Assembly (NCBI GenBank): GCA_949283375.1 | Contig: CASDSM010000036.1 | Span: 1 to 64,000, forward strand | Origin: an uncultured Eubacteriales bacterium | Lineage (GTDB): Bacteria > Bacillota > Clostridia > Oscillospirales > Oscillospiraceae | DNA length: 64,000 nt | Direction: 5' to 3' | Shown: positions 24,957 through 32,638 of the stretch, in pieces | Numbering within the stretch: the stretch's first letter is position 1 | Layout: the number at the start of each line of letters is the position of its first letter | Made by a program: the position numbers and the translations under genes | Notes under the pieces: model-generated | Database searches by the model: none | Told to the model about the DNA's origin: nothing | What the model saw: only the letters and a program-made list of their open reading frames with translations

Positions 24957-25619
24957 TCAGTTGCGGTGCAGGACGTCCTCGGCGCGGCGGGCCACCCAAT
25001 CGGCCAGCGCGTCCAGCCCCTCGCCGCTGCGGACAGAGGTGCGAAAGAGCGCGACCTTCGGATTGACCCCCCGCGCGCTGCGCTCCACCCGCGCATCGTC
25101 AAAGTCAAAATAGTCGTGCAGGTCATACTTGTTGATCGCCAGCGCGTCGGTGGTGGCAAACATGAGCGGATACTTCTCCACCTTGTCATCCCCCTCCGGC
25201 ACGCTCAGCAGCGCCAGGCGGAAGTGTTCGCCGATCTTGAACTCGGCGGGACAGACGAGGTTGCCGATGTTCTCCACAAAGATCAGGTCCAGTCCGTCCA
25301 GGTCAAACTCCGGCAGGATGCGCTGGATGCTCATCGCCTCGATGTGGCAGGCCCCGTCGGTGTCCAGCTGGACCACCGGGATGCCGAGGCGCTGGATATG
25401 CTCCGCGTCCAGCTGGCCGGCGATATCCCCCTCGATCACCGCGATGCGGTAGCGCGCGCGCAGCCGCTCGATCAGGGCGGTGAGGACGCTGGTCTTCCCC
25501 GCGCCGGGCGAGCCCATCACGTTGCACAGGCAGACCTGATGGGCGGCCAGGGTATCGAGCACAGCGCCGCTCACGTCCTCGTTCCACTCCAGTACCTGGT
25601 GCATCACCTTAATTTCCAT
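24957..25619 (-). CDS. hypB: Hydrogenase nickel-insertion GTPase HypB
   Basis: 220 residues. G domain with P-loop GSPGAGKTS (near residue 36), the metal-binding GACHIEA (Cys and His at the dimer interface) and NKYD. It lacks the His-rich nickel-storage N-terminus found in some HypB. It works with HypA to load Ni into the large subunit. ATG overlaps hypA by 11 nt. Confidence 0.95.
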   Translation of the reverse strand: MEIKVMHQVLEWNEDVSGAVLDTLAAHQVCLCNVMGSPGAGKTSVLTALIERLRARYRIAVIEGDIAGQLDAEHIQRLGIPVVQLDTDGACHIEAMSIQRILPEFDLDGLDLIFVENIGNLVCPAEFKIGEHFRLALLSVPEGDDKVEKYPLMFATTDALAINKYDLHDYFDFDDARVERSARGVNPKVALFRTSVRSGEGLDALADWVARRAEDVLHRN

Positions 25620-25986
25620 CGCGTTCCGTTTCCTTTCCGGGCGGGTCCTCCGCCTCCAGGCTCTCGACGTAAAATTCCCGGCCCTGGAGCAGGGCGAGGT
25701 CGGTCCCGCCGCAGGCGGCGCACTGGATGCGCCGCTTGTCCACCTCGCCCTCCCAGCCGCAGCCGCGGCAGCGCATCCGGATGGGCAGGCGGATAAAGTT
25801 CAGCTTCGCCCCCGCCGCGGCGGTGTCGCGGGAGAGCACATCAAAATAGTACTGCACGCACTGGGGCACGACGCCGCAGTAATCTCCCATCCGGAGGCGT
25901 ATCTCCCGGATGCGCTCCGCCCCGTGCGCCCCGGCCGCCTCGAGGGCGATGTGCAGGATGCTCTGGGTGATCGCCAGCTCGTGCAT
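25609..25986 (-). CDS. hypA: Hydrogenase nickel chaperone HypA
   Basis: 125 residues. The N-terminal MHE motif binds nickel (His2, Glu3), and a zinc site has CRGC and CAAC pairs (near residues 73 and 90). It begins one nucleotide after the large-subunit stop, so it is translated right behind its target protein. Confidence 0.95.
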   Translation of the reverse strand: MHELAITQSILHIALEAAGAHGAERIREIRLRMGDYCGVVPQCVQYYFDVLSRDTAAAGAKLNFIRLPIRMRCRGCGWEGEVDKRRIQCAACGGTDLALLQGREFYVESLEAEDPPGKETERDGN

Positions 25987-25987
25987 C

Positions 25988-27070
25988 TCAGCGGTCCAGG
26001 CAGGAGAAGCACGGGTCGATGGACGCGACGATCAGCCCCGCATCCGCCACCGTGTTCCCCCGCAGCATGACGGGCACCGTCGGCGCGTTCTTGAAGGTCG
26101 GCACGTGGATGCTCACGCGGCGGTTGGTCTGGCCGCCGTCTGTGACCACCTTATAGACCAGGTGTCCGCGCGGGGCCTCGTGCCGGGCCAGGAACTCCCC
26201 GGCCGGGACGCGCGGCAGCTTGTTGCCCAGGTTGATCGGGCCCTCCGGGAGGTTGTCCGCCGCCTGGCGGATGATCTTGATGCTCTCCAGAATCTCCTTC
26301 ACGCGGATGACCACGCGGGCAAAGACGTCACAGGAGTGCTCCACCGGGACGTCAAAGGTGAACTCGTCATAGCAGCAGTAGGGCGCGTCCCGCCGGACGT
26401 CCATATCCACTCCGGAGGCGCGGGCGTGCGGCCCCACCGCGCCGAGGCGGACGGCGTCCTCCGTGGTGAGCACCCCCACCCCCTTTGTACGCATGGCGAG
26501 CGTCTTATCCTCCGTCAAAAAGCGCGCGAGCGGGCCCATCCGGGCTTCCAGGTCGTCCATCGCCGCCAGGAGGATGCGCCGCTTCTCGTCGTCCAGGTCG
26601 CGCCGGGCCCCGCCGATCGTGTTCATCGCGTAGTTCACGCGGTTGCCGGTGATCGCCTCGAGGGTGTCCATCGTGCGCTCACGGTCGTTCCAGCACTGCA
26701 TAAAGACGCTGTCGTGCCCCACGATGTGGCAGGCAATGCCCAGCCAGAGCAGATGGGAGTGGATCCGCTCGAGCTCCTCGATAATGACGCGGATATATTG
26801 CCCCCGCCGCGGCACCTCCGCGCCCATGATGTGCTCGATGCACAGCGCGTAGGTCAGCGCATGGGAGTGGGAGCAGATGCCGCACACCCGCTCGACCAGC
26901 ACGATCGTCTGGATGAAATTGCGCTCCTGCGCCAGCTTCTCAATGCCGCGGTGGTTGTAGCCGACAAAGACGCGCGCATCGGTGATGCGCTCCCCGTCCA
27001 CCGTGAGGCGGGCGTGGATCGGCTCCTCCAGCGCGGGATGATAGGGGCCGATCGGTATCGTATAGCTCAT
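25988..27070 (-). CDS. [NiFe]-hydrogenase large subunit, group 4 (MbhL/EchE-like)
   Basis: 360 residues from ATG 27070 (strong GGAGGAGG site). All four nickel-binding cysteines are present: C63/C66 in RVCGICSHSHA and C354/C357 in DPCFSCLDR. It is therefore a real hydrogenase, not an Mbx/Nuo-type subunit that has lost them. NuoD-like throughout. It ends three residues after the last cysteine, so there is no cleavable C-terminal peptide and no endopeptidase gene is present in the operon. It is first gene of the 19-gene operon. Confidence 0.95.
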   Translation of the reverse strand: MSYTIPIGPYHPALEEPIHARLTVDGERITDARVFVGYNHRGIEKLAQERNFIQTIVLVERVCGICSHSHALTYALCIEHIMGAEVPRRGQYIRVIIEELERIHSHLLWLGIACHIVGHDSVFMQCWNDRERTMDTLEAITGNRVNYAMNTIGGARRDLDDEKRRILLAAMDDLEARMGPLARFLTEDKTLAMRTKGVGVLTTEDAVRLGAVGPHARASGVDMDVRRDAPYCCYDEFTFDVPVEHSCDVFARVVIRVKEILESIKIIRQAADNLPEGPINLGNKLPRVPAGEFLARHEAPRGHLVYKVVTDGGQTNRRVSIHVPTFKNAPTVPVMLRGNTVADAGLIVASIDPCFSCLDR

Positions 27071-27130
27071 GGTTCCTCCTCCCGCCGGGCGGCCCGGCAG
27101 TTTGCCCAAATCAGGCTCGAATACAGCGTC

Positions 27131-27159
27131 ATTATAGTGAAAAAAATAACAGGTGTCAA
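27131..27159 (-). promoter_or_regulatory. Consensus sigma-A promoter of the hydrogenase operon
   Basis: TTGACA (complement of 27154-27159), exactly 17 nt, TATAAT (complement of 27131-27136): a perfect consensus promoter. The leader to ATG 27070 is about 54 nt. No other promoter is obvious in the next 13.6 kb. Confidence 0.9.
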
Positions 27160-27308
27160 TAGGCCATATCTCTCGCCGGCAGCGGAAAATTTGCTCATTC
27201 CTCCCGAAATCTTTTTGTTTTCCGAAAAAGAGCGGTATTTTCTCCCCATATCATTTCCGGCAAGTGTTTTTCGGGAACTCCCCTGCCAAACCTTCTCTCC
27301 CCGCCCCC

Positions 27309-27337
27309 TTGCCAAGCGGCGGACCGTCTGCTAAAAT
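27309..27337 (+). promoter_or_regulatory. Promoter of the MFS gene
   Basis: TTGCCA (27309-27314), 17 nt, TAAAAT (27332-27337), about 55 nt upstream of ATG 27392. It is divergent from the hydrogenase promoter across a 321-bp gap that otherwise holds no gene. Confidence 0.75.
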
Positions 27338-27391
27338 ACTGCCGTCTGCTGCCCGGACGGGCGGAAATCCAGAGAAAAGGGAACGTTTGCC

Positions 27392-28582
27392 ATGACTGCC
27401 TCCGCCGCCCCCAACTACCGCCGGACGCTCTGGTCCTGCTATGCCGGCTACATCACGCAGGCCATCGTCAACAGCTTTGTGCCGCTGCTCTTTCTCACCT
27501 TCCAGTCGGAGTTCGGCATCTCGCTGGACAGGATCACCCTGCTCGTCACCGTCAACTTCCTCCTCCAGCTCCTGGTGGACCTCCTGTCCGTCCGCTTTGT
27601 GGACAAGATCGGCTACCGGGTGAGCATCGTGCTCGCCCACGCCTGCGCCGCCCTCGGTCTGGCCGCCCTCGGCGTGCTGCCCTATTGCCTGAGCGACCCC
27701 TACTGGGGCCTGCTGGCCTCCATCGCCCTCTATGCCATCGGCGGGGGTCTGCTGGAGGTGCTCGTCAGCCCCATCGTGGAGGCCTGCCCTTTTGAGAACA
27801 AGGCGGGGGTGATGAGCACCCTCCACTCCTTCTACTGCTGGGGGGTGGTCTTCGTCGTGCTGGCCTCGACCGCCTTCTTCTCCCTCTTCGGGACGGGGCA
27901 CTGGCGCTATCTCGCCTTCCTGTGGGCGCTCGTGCCGCTGGTCAACGGCATCCGCTTCCTCCATGTGCCCATCGCCCCCCTCGTGCCGGAGGGGGAGAGC
28001 ATGTCTCTCGGCGAACTGCTGCGCAGCCGGGTGGTCTGGCTGTTCTTCCTGCTGATGATCTGCGCCGGCGCATCAGAGCAGGCGATGAGCCAGTGGGCCT
28101 CCGCCTTTGCCGAGTCCGGCCTGCAGGTCTCCAAGACGGTGGGCGACCTCGCCGGCCCCTGCCTGTTCTCCGTGCTGATGGGCACCGCCCGGGCCATCTA
28201 TGGCAAGTACAGCGAGAGGTGGCCGCTCGAGCCCTTCCTCCTCGGGAGCGGGGCGCTGTGCATCGCCAGCTACCTCCTCGCCGTCTTTGCCCCCCACCCG
28301 GCGCTCGCGCTGGTGGGCTGCGGGCTGTGCGGCCTCTCGGTGGGCATCCTCTGGCCGGGCACCTTCTCCCTCGGCTCGGCCCGCTGCCCCCGGGGCGGCA
28401 CGGCGATGTTCGCCCTCTTCGCCCTGTGCGGCGACCTCGGCTGCTCCTCCGGGCCGACCCTGGTGGGCTTTGTCTCCAACGCCGCCGGGGCGCTGCAGTC
28501 AGGTCTGCTGGCCGCCATCGTCTTCCCCATCGCCCTCATCCTCGCCGTGCTCGCCCTGCGCCGGACGGAGCCCGCGGGATAA
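27392..28582 (+). CDS. Major facilitator superfamily transporter
   Basis: 396 residues, twelve predicted helices. The pattern resembles FucP/sugar-type or YfkF-type MFS carriers ('LVDLLSVRFVDKIGYRVSIV' loop 2-3; 'GLSVGILWPGTFSLGSARCP' near residue 310). The substrate cannot be told. It is a single gene with its own promoter and terminator, and one of the few plus-strand genes here. Confidence 0.88.
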   Translation: MTASAAPNYRRTLWSCYAGYITQAIVNSFVPLLFLTFQSEFGISLDRITLLVTVNFLLQLLVDLLSVRFVDKIGYRVSIVLAHACAALGLAALGVLPYCLSDPYWGLLASIALYAIGGGLLEVLVSPIVEACPFENKAGVMSTLHSFYCWGVVFVVLASTAFFSLFGTGHWRYLAFLWALVPLVNGIRFLHVPIAPLVPEGESMSLGELLRSRVVWLFFLLMICAGASEQAMSQWASAFAESGLQVSKTVGDLAGPCLFSVLMGTARAIYGKYSERWPLEPFLLGSGALCIASYLLAVFAPHPALALVGCGLCGLSVGILWPGTFSLGSARCPRGGTAMFALFALCGDLGCSSGPTLVGFVSNAAGALQSGLLAAIVFPIALILAVLALRRTEPAG

Positions 28583-28590
28583 CGCAGAAA

Positions 28591-28634
28591 AAAAGAGCAT
28601 CCGCTCCCCTTTCCCGGGGTCCGGATGCTCTTTT
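28591..28634. terminator. Bidirectional terminator
   Basis: A 13-bp stem AAAAGAGCATCCG (28591-28603) with CGGATGCTCTTTT (28622-28634), 18-nt loop, with A/T runs on both sides. It serves the MFS gene and the convergent minus-strand operon. Confidence 0.88.
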
Positions 28635-28672
28635 GCATGCCTTTGGTCTGGTTTTTGTCCTCGGCAGAGGAC

Positions 28673-29185
28673 TCAGTCCTCTTCCTTGGCCGCGTCGTAG
28701 GCCATATTGCGCGGCGCGCTGCTGGCGACCGCCATGCCCGCCACCGCGCGGAACTTGGCGCGGGACTGACGGATCTCGTTCAGGGCGACGTTGACCGCCT
28801 CCTCCGTGCGGCGCAGGGCGTCCTCACAGTAGTCGTTGGCGGCGCGCTTGAGGTCCTCGGCGCGCTTCTCCGCCTTGGCGGTGACGCTGGCGGCCTCCGC
28901 GCGGGCCTGGCGGACGATCTCATGCTCATCCACCATCTGGCGGGCCTTGTCCATCGCCTGCTGGCGGATGTGCTCGGCGTCCGTCTTCGCCCCGTCGAGG
29001 TACTCGTTGCGGGTGTTCACCAGCTTCTTGGCCTCGCTGAGCTCTGCAGGGAACTTGTTGCGGATCTCATCGAGGATATCGAGCGCGTCGTCTCGATTGA
29101 TGCGGCAGGTGCCGCCCAGGCCGCCCTTGGCATCGTCGATCATGCGGTACAGGACGTCCAGCAGTTCTGTCACTCCATTAGCCAT
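28673..29185 (-). CDS. Predicted coiled-coil protein (ATPase subunit B/H-like, DivIVA-like)
   Basis: 170 residues, almost entirely helical, rich in Ala, Arg, Glu and Asp. A long coiled coil spans residues about 45-150 ('AEKRAEDLKRAANDYCEDALRRTEEAVNVAL'), with no membrane anchor. Similar proteins in Clostridia are found next to coaD and are annotated loosely as ATPase or DivIVA-like, but no function is established. It is last of the uvrC-rsmD-coaD group, 47 nt after coaD. Confidence 0.8.
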   Translation of the reverse strand: MANGVTELLDVLYRMIDDAKGGLGGTCRINRDDALDILDEIRNKFPAELSEAKKLVNTRNEYLDGAKTDAEHIRQQAMDKARQMVDEHEIVRQARAEAASVTAKAEKRAEDLKRAANDYCEDALRRTEEAVNVALNEIRQSRAKFRAVAGMAVASSAPRNMAYDAAKEED

Positions 29186-29232
29186 ATCGGTCTACCATCC
29201 TTTTCTATCGGTTTCGCGCCGGCCTGCCCCGA

Positions 29233-29727
29233 TCAGTGGGCCTTCAGCCGCCGGAGCTTCTCCTCCACCTCGGGGATGATCTCCCGCGGGATGAAGTCCT
29301 CCATCGGCACCTGGTAGCTGGCCAGCTCTTTGACAATGCTTGAGCTGAGATAGGTATAGTTCTGCCGGGCAGAGAGGAAGACCGTCTCCAGGCCCGGATT
29401 GAGCTTGCGGTTGATCATGGCCATCTGGAACTCCTTCTCGAAGTCGGACATGGCCCGCAGTCCCTTGACCACGCAGGTCGCCCCGCGCTCGCGCGCGTAC
29501 TCGGCAAGCAGGGCGGGGGATTTGTCCACCTCCACGTTGGGGATGGAGGCGACGGCGCGGCGGATCATGTCCACCCGCTCGGCGGGGGTAAACAGGCCGC
29601 CGGACTTCTCCGCGTTGACCATGACGCAGACGATCACCCGGTCAAACTGGAGGGCCGCCCGCTTGATGATGTCCAGATGGCCCAGGGTCACCGGGTCAAA
29701 GCTGCCGGGATAGATGGCGATGCTCAC
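29233..29727 (-). CDS. coaD: Pantetheine-phosphate adenylyltransferase (phosphopantetheine adenylyltransferase)
   Basis: 164 residues, the normal length. It transfers AMP from ATP to 4'-phosphopantetheine in CoA synthesis. The nucleotidyltransferase motif GSFDPVTLGHLDI and the ISSxxVKELA C-terminal motif (here SSSIVKELASYQ) are present. ATG overlaps the rsmD stop by 4 nt. Confidence 0.97.
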   Translation of the reverse strand: MSIAIYPGSFDPVTLGHLDIIKRAALQFDRVIVCVMVNAEKSGGLFTPAERVDMIRRAVASIPNVEVDKSPALLAEYARERGATCVVKGLRAMSDFEKEFQMAMINRKLNPGLETVFLSARQNYTYLSSSIVKELASYQVPMEDFIPREIIPEVEEKLRRLKAH

Positions 29728-30281
29728 AGGGCGGACACGTCCTTTCGGTAGAGGGTGACCTGAATCTTGCCATAGCGGTAGTCCCGGCCGCGCCGGTAGG
29801 GCGCCGGAAGCTCGGGCAGGGGGTGATTCAGGGGACTTTCACAGATGATTATACCATTTTCAGCAAGGATGTCAATTGCGGCCACCGTTTTTAATGCATT
29901 TTCCAATAAATTTGTCTGATACGGTGGGTCGAGGAAGATGAGATGGAACCGCTCGCCCGCCATGGCGCGCAGACAGGCAGGGGCCTCCGCCTGGAGCACC
30001 TTCGCCCGGTCTGCAAGACCGGTGAGGCGGAGGTTCTCGCCGACGAGATGGATCGCATCCCGCCGCCGGTCCACAAAGGTGCAGTGCGCCGCCCCCCGGC
30101 TGAGGCACTCAATGCCCATCTGACCGGTGCCGGCGAAGAGGTCGAGCACGCGCCGCCCCTCGATGTCAAACTGGATGATGTTGAAGATGCCCTCCTTCAC
30201 CCGGTCAGTGGTGGGCCTGGTCTCCGTTCCGTTCAGTTGGCCCAGCCGCTTGCCGCGGGCGGTGCCGGTGATCACTCGCAT
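29724..30281 (-). CDS. rsmD: 16S rRNA (guanine(966)-N(2))-methyltransferase
   Basis: 185 residues. SAM-binding LDLFAGTGQMGIE (near residue 46) and catalytic DPPY (in LIFLDPPYQ) identify RsmD, which methylates G966 of 16S rRNA. It overlaps uvrC by 10 nt and coaD by 4 nt; the rsmD-coaD pair is widespread in bacteria. Confidence 0.96.
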   Translation of the reverse strand: MRVITGTARGKRLGQLNGTETRPTTDRVKEGIFNIIQFDIEGRRVLDLFAGTGQMGIECLSRGAAHCTFVDRRRDAIHLVGENLRLTGLADRAKVLQAEAPACLRAMAGERFHLIFLDPPYQTNLLENALKTVAAIDILAENGIIICESPLNHPLPELPAPYRRGRDYRYGKIQVTLYRKDVSAL

Positions 30282-32113
30282 GGCGTTTCCTCCTGTTCCT
30301 TCGGGTGCAGCTTCTGCCAGAGCGCCCCGGCCGCGGCAGCGGGGACCACGGCGGCCAGCTCCTCCTCTGAGGCGGCGCGCAGGGCCTTCATCGTCTTGAA
30401 GCGGTCGAGCAGGGCGCGGCGGCGGGCGGGCCCGATGCCGGGGACCTCCTCCAGGGCGGAGGCCACCGTCTGGCGCGCGTGGCTCTCGCGGTGGAAGGTG
30501 ATGGCGAAGCGGTGCGTCTCCTCCTGGATGCGCCCGACAAGGGCGAAGAGGGCCTGCTGCCCGGCGATGCCGATCTCCCGCCCGTCCGGGGCGACGAGGG
30601 CGCGGGTGCGGTGGCGGCCGTCCTTCACCATGCCGAAGACCGGCACCTCCAGCCCGAGCGACGTGAGCACCGCGACGGCGACCTTCACCTGTCCCTGTCC
30701 GCCGTCCATCAGGATGAGGTCGGGCAGGGCGGAGAACTTCTCATCCCCGTCCAGATAGCGGCGAAAGCGTCGGGTGAGCACCTGCTCCATCGAGGCGTAG
30801 TCGTCCGGGTGGTCCATGTCGCGCAGCTTAAAGCGGCGGTAGTCCCGGCGCAGCGGCTTTCCCTCCACAAAGACGGTCATGGAGGCGACGATATTGCTCG
30901 CGCCGGTGTTGGAGATGTCGTAGGCCTCGATCCGTTCCGGAGGCCGCGCCAGGCCGAGGGTGCGGCCGAGCAGCTCCATCAGGCGGCTCTGCCGCTCCTC
31001 GGCGGTGGTGGCCCGCTCCGCCTCGTCCAGGGCGGTGCGCTCGGCCAGCTGGACCAGGTTAAGCCGGTCCCCCCGCTTCGGGACGGTGAGGGTCACCTTC
31101 CGCCCGGCGTTCTCGCTGAGCAGCGCGGCCAGCTCCTCCAGATCGTCAAAGGCGCGGGGGAGAAGGATCTCCCACGGCAGCGTGCTGCGGCCGAGATAGT
31201 ACTGCTTGGCGAGGGCAGAGACGATCTCCGCCGTCTCCTCCTCCATCGGCGTGGGGAGCACCTCGGTGTCCCGCCCGGCGAGGGCGCCGCCGAGGTAGTG
31301 CTGGACGACAAAGCAGCTCCGGGCGGTCCCGCGGTAGAAGCCGACCACGTCGGTGTCCGCCCGGGAGGAGGCCACCGCCTGCTGGCGGGTGCCGAGCAGC
31401 TCGATCGCCCGGAGCCGGTCGCGCAGCTCGGCCGCCTCCTCAAAGCGCAGCGCCGCGGCTGCCTCCTCCATCGCCGCGCGCAGCTCCCCCTCCACCTGGG
31501 AGAACTTCCCCTCGAGCAGGCGGACGGCCTGATAGATGCGCGCCTGATAGTCTGCCTGGGTGAGGCGGCCCCGGCACCAGCCGTCGCAGATACCGAGGTG
31601 GTGGTTCAGGCAGGGGCGCTCCTTTCCGATGTCACGCGGGAACTGCCGCCGGCAGGTGGGCAGACGCAGGGCGTTGCAGATGGCCTTGATGCTCTCCGCC
31701 GTGGCGCTGCGCCCGCCGTAGGGGCCGAAGTAGCGCGCTCCGTCCCTGGCAGGCCTGGAGACCATGGAGAAGCGGGGGTAGTCCTCCGCAGACAGGCGGA
31801 CGTAGGGATAGCCCTTGTCGTCCTTGAGCAGGATATTGTAGCGCGGCTTGTGGCGCTTGATGAGGGAGTTCTCCAGCACCAGCGCCTCAAACTCGCTCGA
31901 GGCGAGGAGGTAGTCAAAGTGGTCGATCTGGGCGACCATCGCCCGCGTCTTGGCGTTGTGGCTGGCGAGGTCGGCAAAGTACTGGCTCACCCGGTTCTTC
32001 AGCGCGCGGCTCTTGCCGACGTAGATCACTTTGCCGGAGGCGTCCATCATGATATAGACCCCCGGCCCGAGCGGGAGGGAGTGCGCCTTCTCCTTCAGTT
32101 CCTCCCGGGTCAT
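30272..32113 (-). CDS. uvrC: Excinuclease ABC subunit C
   Basis: 613 residues from ATG 32113 (AGGAGG upstream). Domains: GIY-YIG nuclease (GPGVYIMMDASGKVIYVGKS), Cys cluster near residues 165-180 (CLNHHLGICDGWC), UVR motif (RFEEAAELRDRL), RNase H-like nuclease, and C-terminal helix-hairpin-helix (VPGIGPARRRALLDRF). It makes both cuts in nucleotide excision repair. Confidence 0.97.
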   Translation of the reverse strand: MTREELKEKAHSLPLGPGVYIMMDASGKVIYVGKSRALKNRVSQYFADLASHNAKTRAMVAQIDHFDYLLASSEFEALVLENSLIKRHKPRYNILLKDDKGYPYVRLSAEDYPRFSMVSRPARDGARYFGPYGGRSATAESIKAICNALRLPTCRRQFPRDIGKERPCLNHHLGICDGWCRGRLTQADYQARIYQAVRLLEGKFSQVEGELRAAMEEAAAALRFEEAAELRDRLRAIELLGTRQQAVASSRADTDVVGFYRGTARSCFVVQHYLGGALAGRDTEVLPTPMEEETAEIVSALAKQYYLGRSTLPWEILLPRAFDDLEELAALLSENAGRKVTLTVPKRGDRLNLVQLAERTALDEAERATTAEERQSRLMELLGRTLGLARPPERIEAYDISNTGASNIVASMTVFVEGKPLRRDYRRFKLRDMDHPDDYASMEQVLTRRFRRYLDGDEKFSALPDLILMDGGQGQVKVAVAVLTSLGLEVPVFGMVKDGRHRTRALVAPDGREIGIAGQQALFALVGRIQEETHRFAITFHRESHARQTVASALEEVPGIGPARRRALLDRFKTMKALRAASEEELAAVVPAAAAGALWQKLHPKEQEETPCE

Positions 32114-32198
32114 CTGCGCGCCTCCTCTCCCCGGATATGCCGAGAGCACCGCGCCGTGCGGTGCCCTCTCTCTTTCCCTTTTCCTTGTTCCGTCCGGC

Positions 32199-32459
32199 TC
32201 AGCCCAGGCCCTCGGCCAGCAGCTTCACCAGGCTGTCGATCGCCTCTGCCTCGTCCACGCCGTCAGCGATCAGCGTGACAGAGGTGCCCTGCACCACGCC
32301 GAGGGAGAGCACGCCGAGCAGGCTCTTGGCGTTCACGCGGCGCTCTTCCTTCTCGATCCAGATGGAGCTCTTGAACTCATTGGCCTTCTGGATGAAGAAG
32401 GTGGCCGGCCGGGCATAGAGGCCCACCCGGTTGTTGACGACTGCTTCTTTCACGGTCAT
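32199..32459 (-). CDS. HPr-family protein with Tyr in place of phospho-His15 (Crh-like)
   Basis: 86 residues. The HPr active-site loop reads GLYARPA: residue 15, the histidine phosphorylated by enzyme I, is Tyr (codon TAT). The regulatory Ser46 is kept in AKSLLGVLSL, the site used by HPr kinase. It therefore cannot carry PTS phosphate in the usual way but could be a Crh-like cofactor for CcpA. ATG 32459 gives exact HPr numbering and has GGAGGG 8 nt upstream. It has its own promoter and operator-like palindrome. Confidence 0.9.
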   Translation of the reverse strand: MTVKEAVVNNRVGLYARPATFFIQKANEFKSSIWIEKEERRVNAKSLLGVLSLGVVQGTSVTLIADGVDEAEAIDSLVKLLAEGLG

Positions 32460-32481
32460 AAACGATCCCTCCAAAGCATTG

Positions 32482-32527
32482 TCTGATATGATACTCTATC
32501 ATATCAGATTTTTCCCTGCGGCGTCAA
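32482..32527 (-). promoter_or_regulatory. Promoter and 27-bp palindromic operator of the HPr-like gene
   Basis: Minus-strand TTGACG (complement of 32522-32527), 18 nt, TATGAT (complement of 32498-32503). A perfect palindrome, TCTGATATGATA-CTC-TATCATATCAGA (32482-32508), covers the -10 box and the start point, the classical position of a repressor site. It could also form a hairpin at the 5' end of the message. Confidence 0.65.
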
Positions 32528-32638
32528 CGGCATTTTCAACAAACTTCCCCGCCCTTTGCGCGCGCCATCGGCCCCCGCACACACAAAATAGCCATAAATT
32601 CCGCACGTTTGCCTCCGCCGGGCGCGGAGTGGAGCCGC

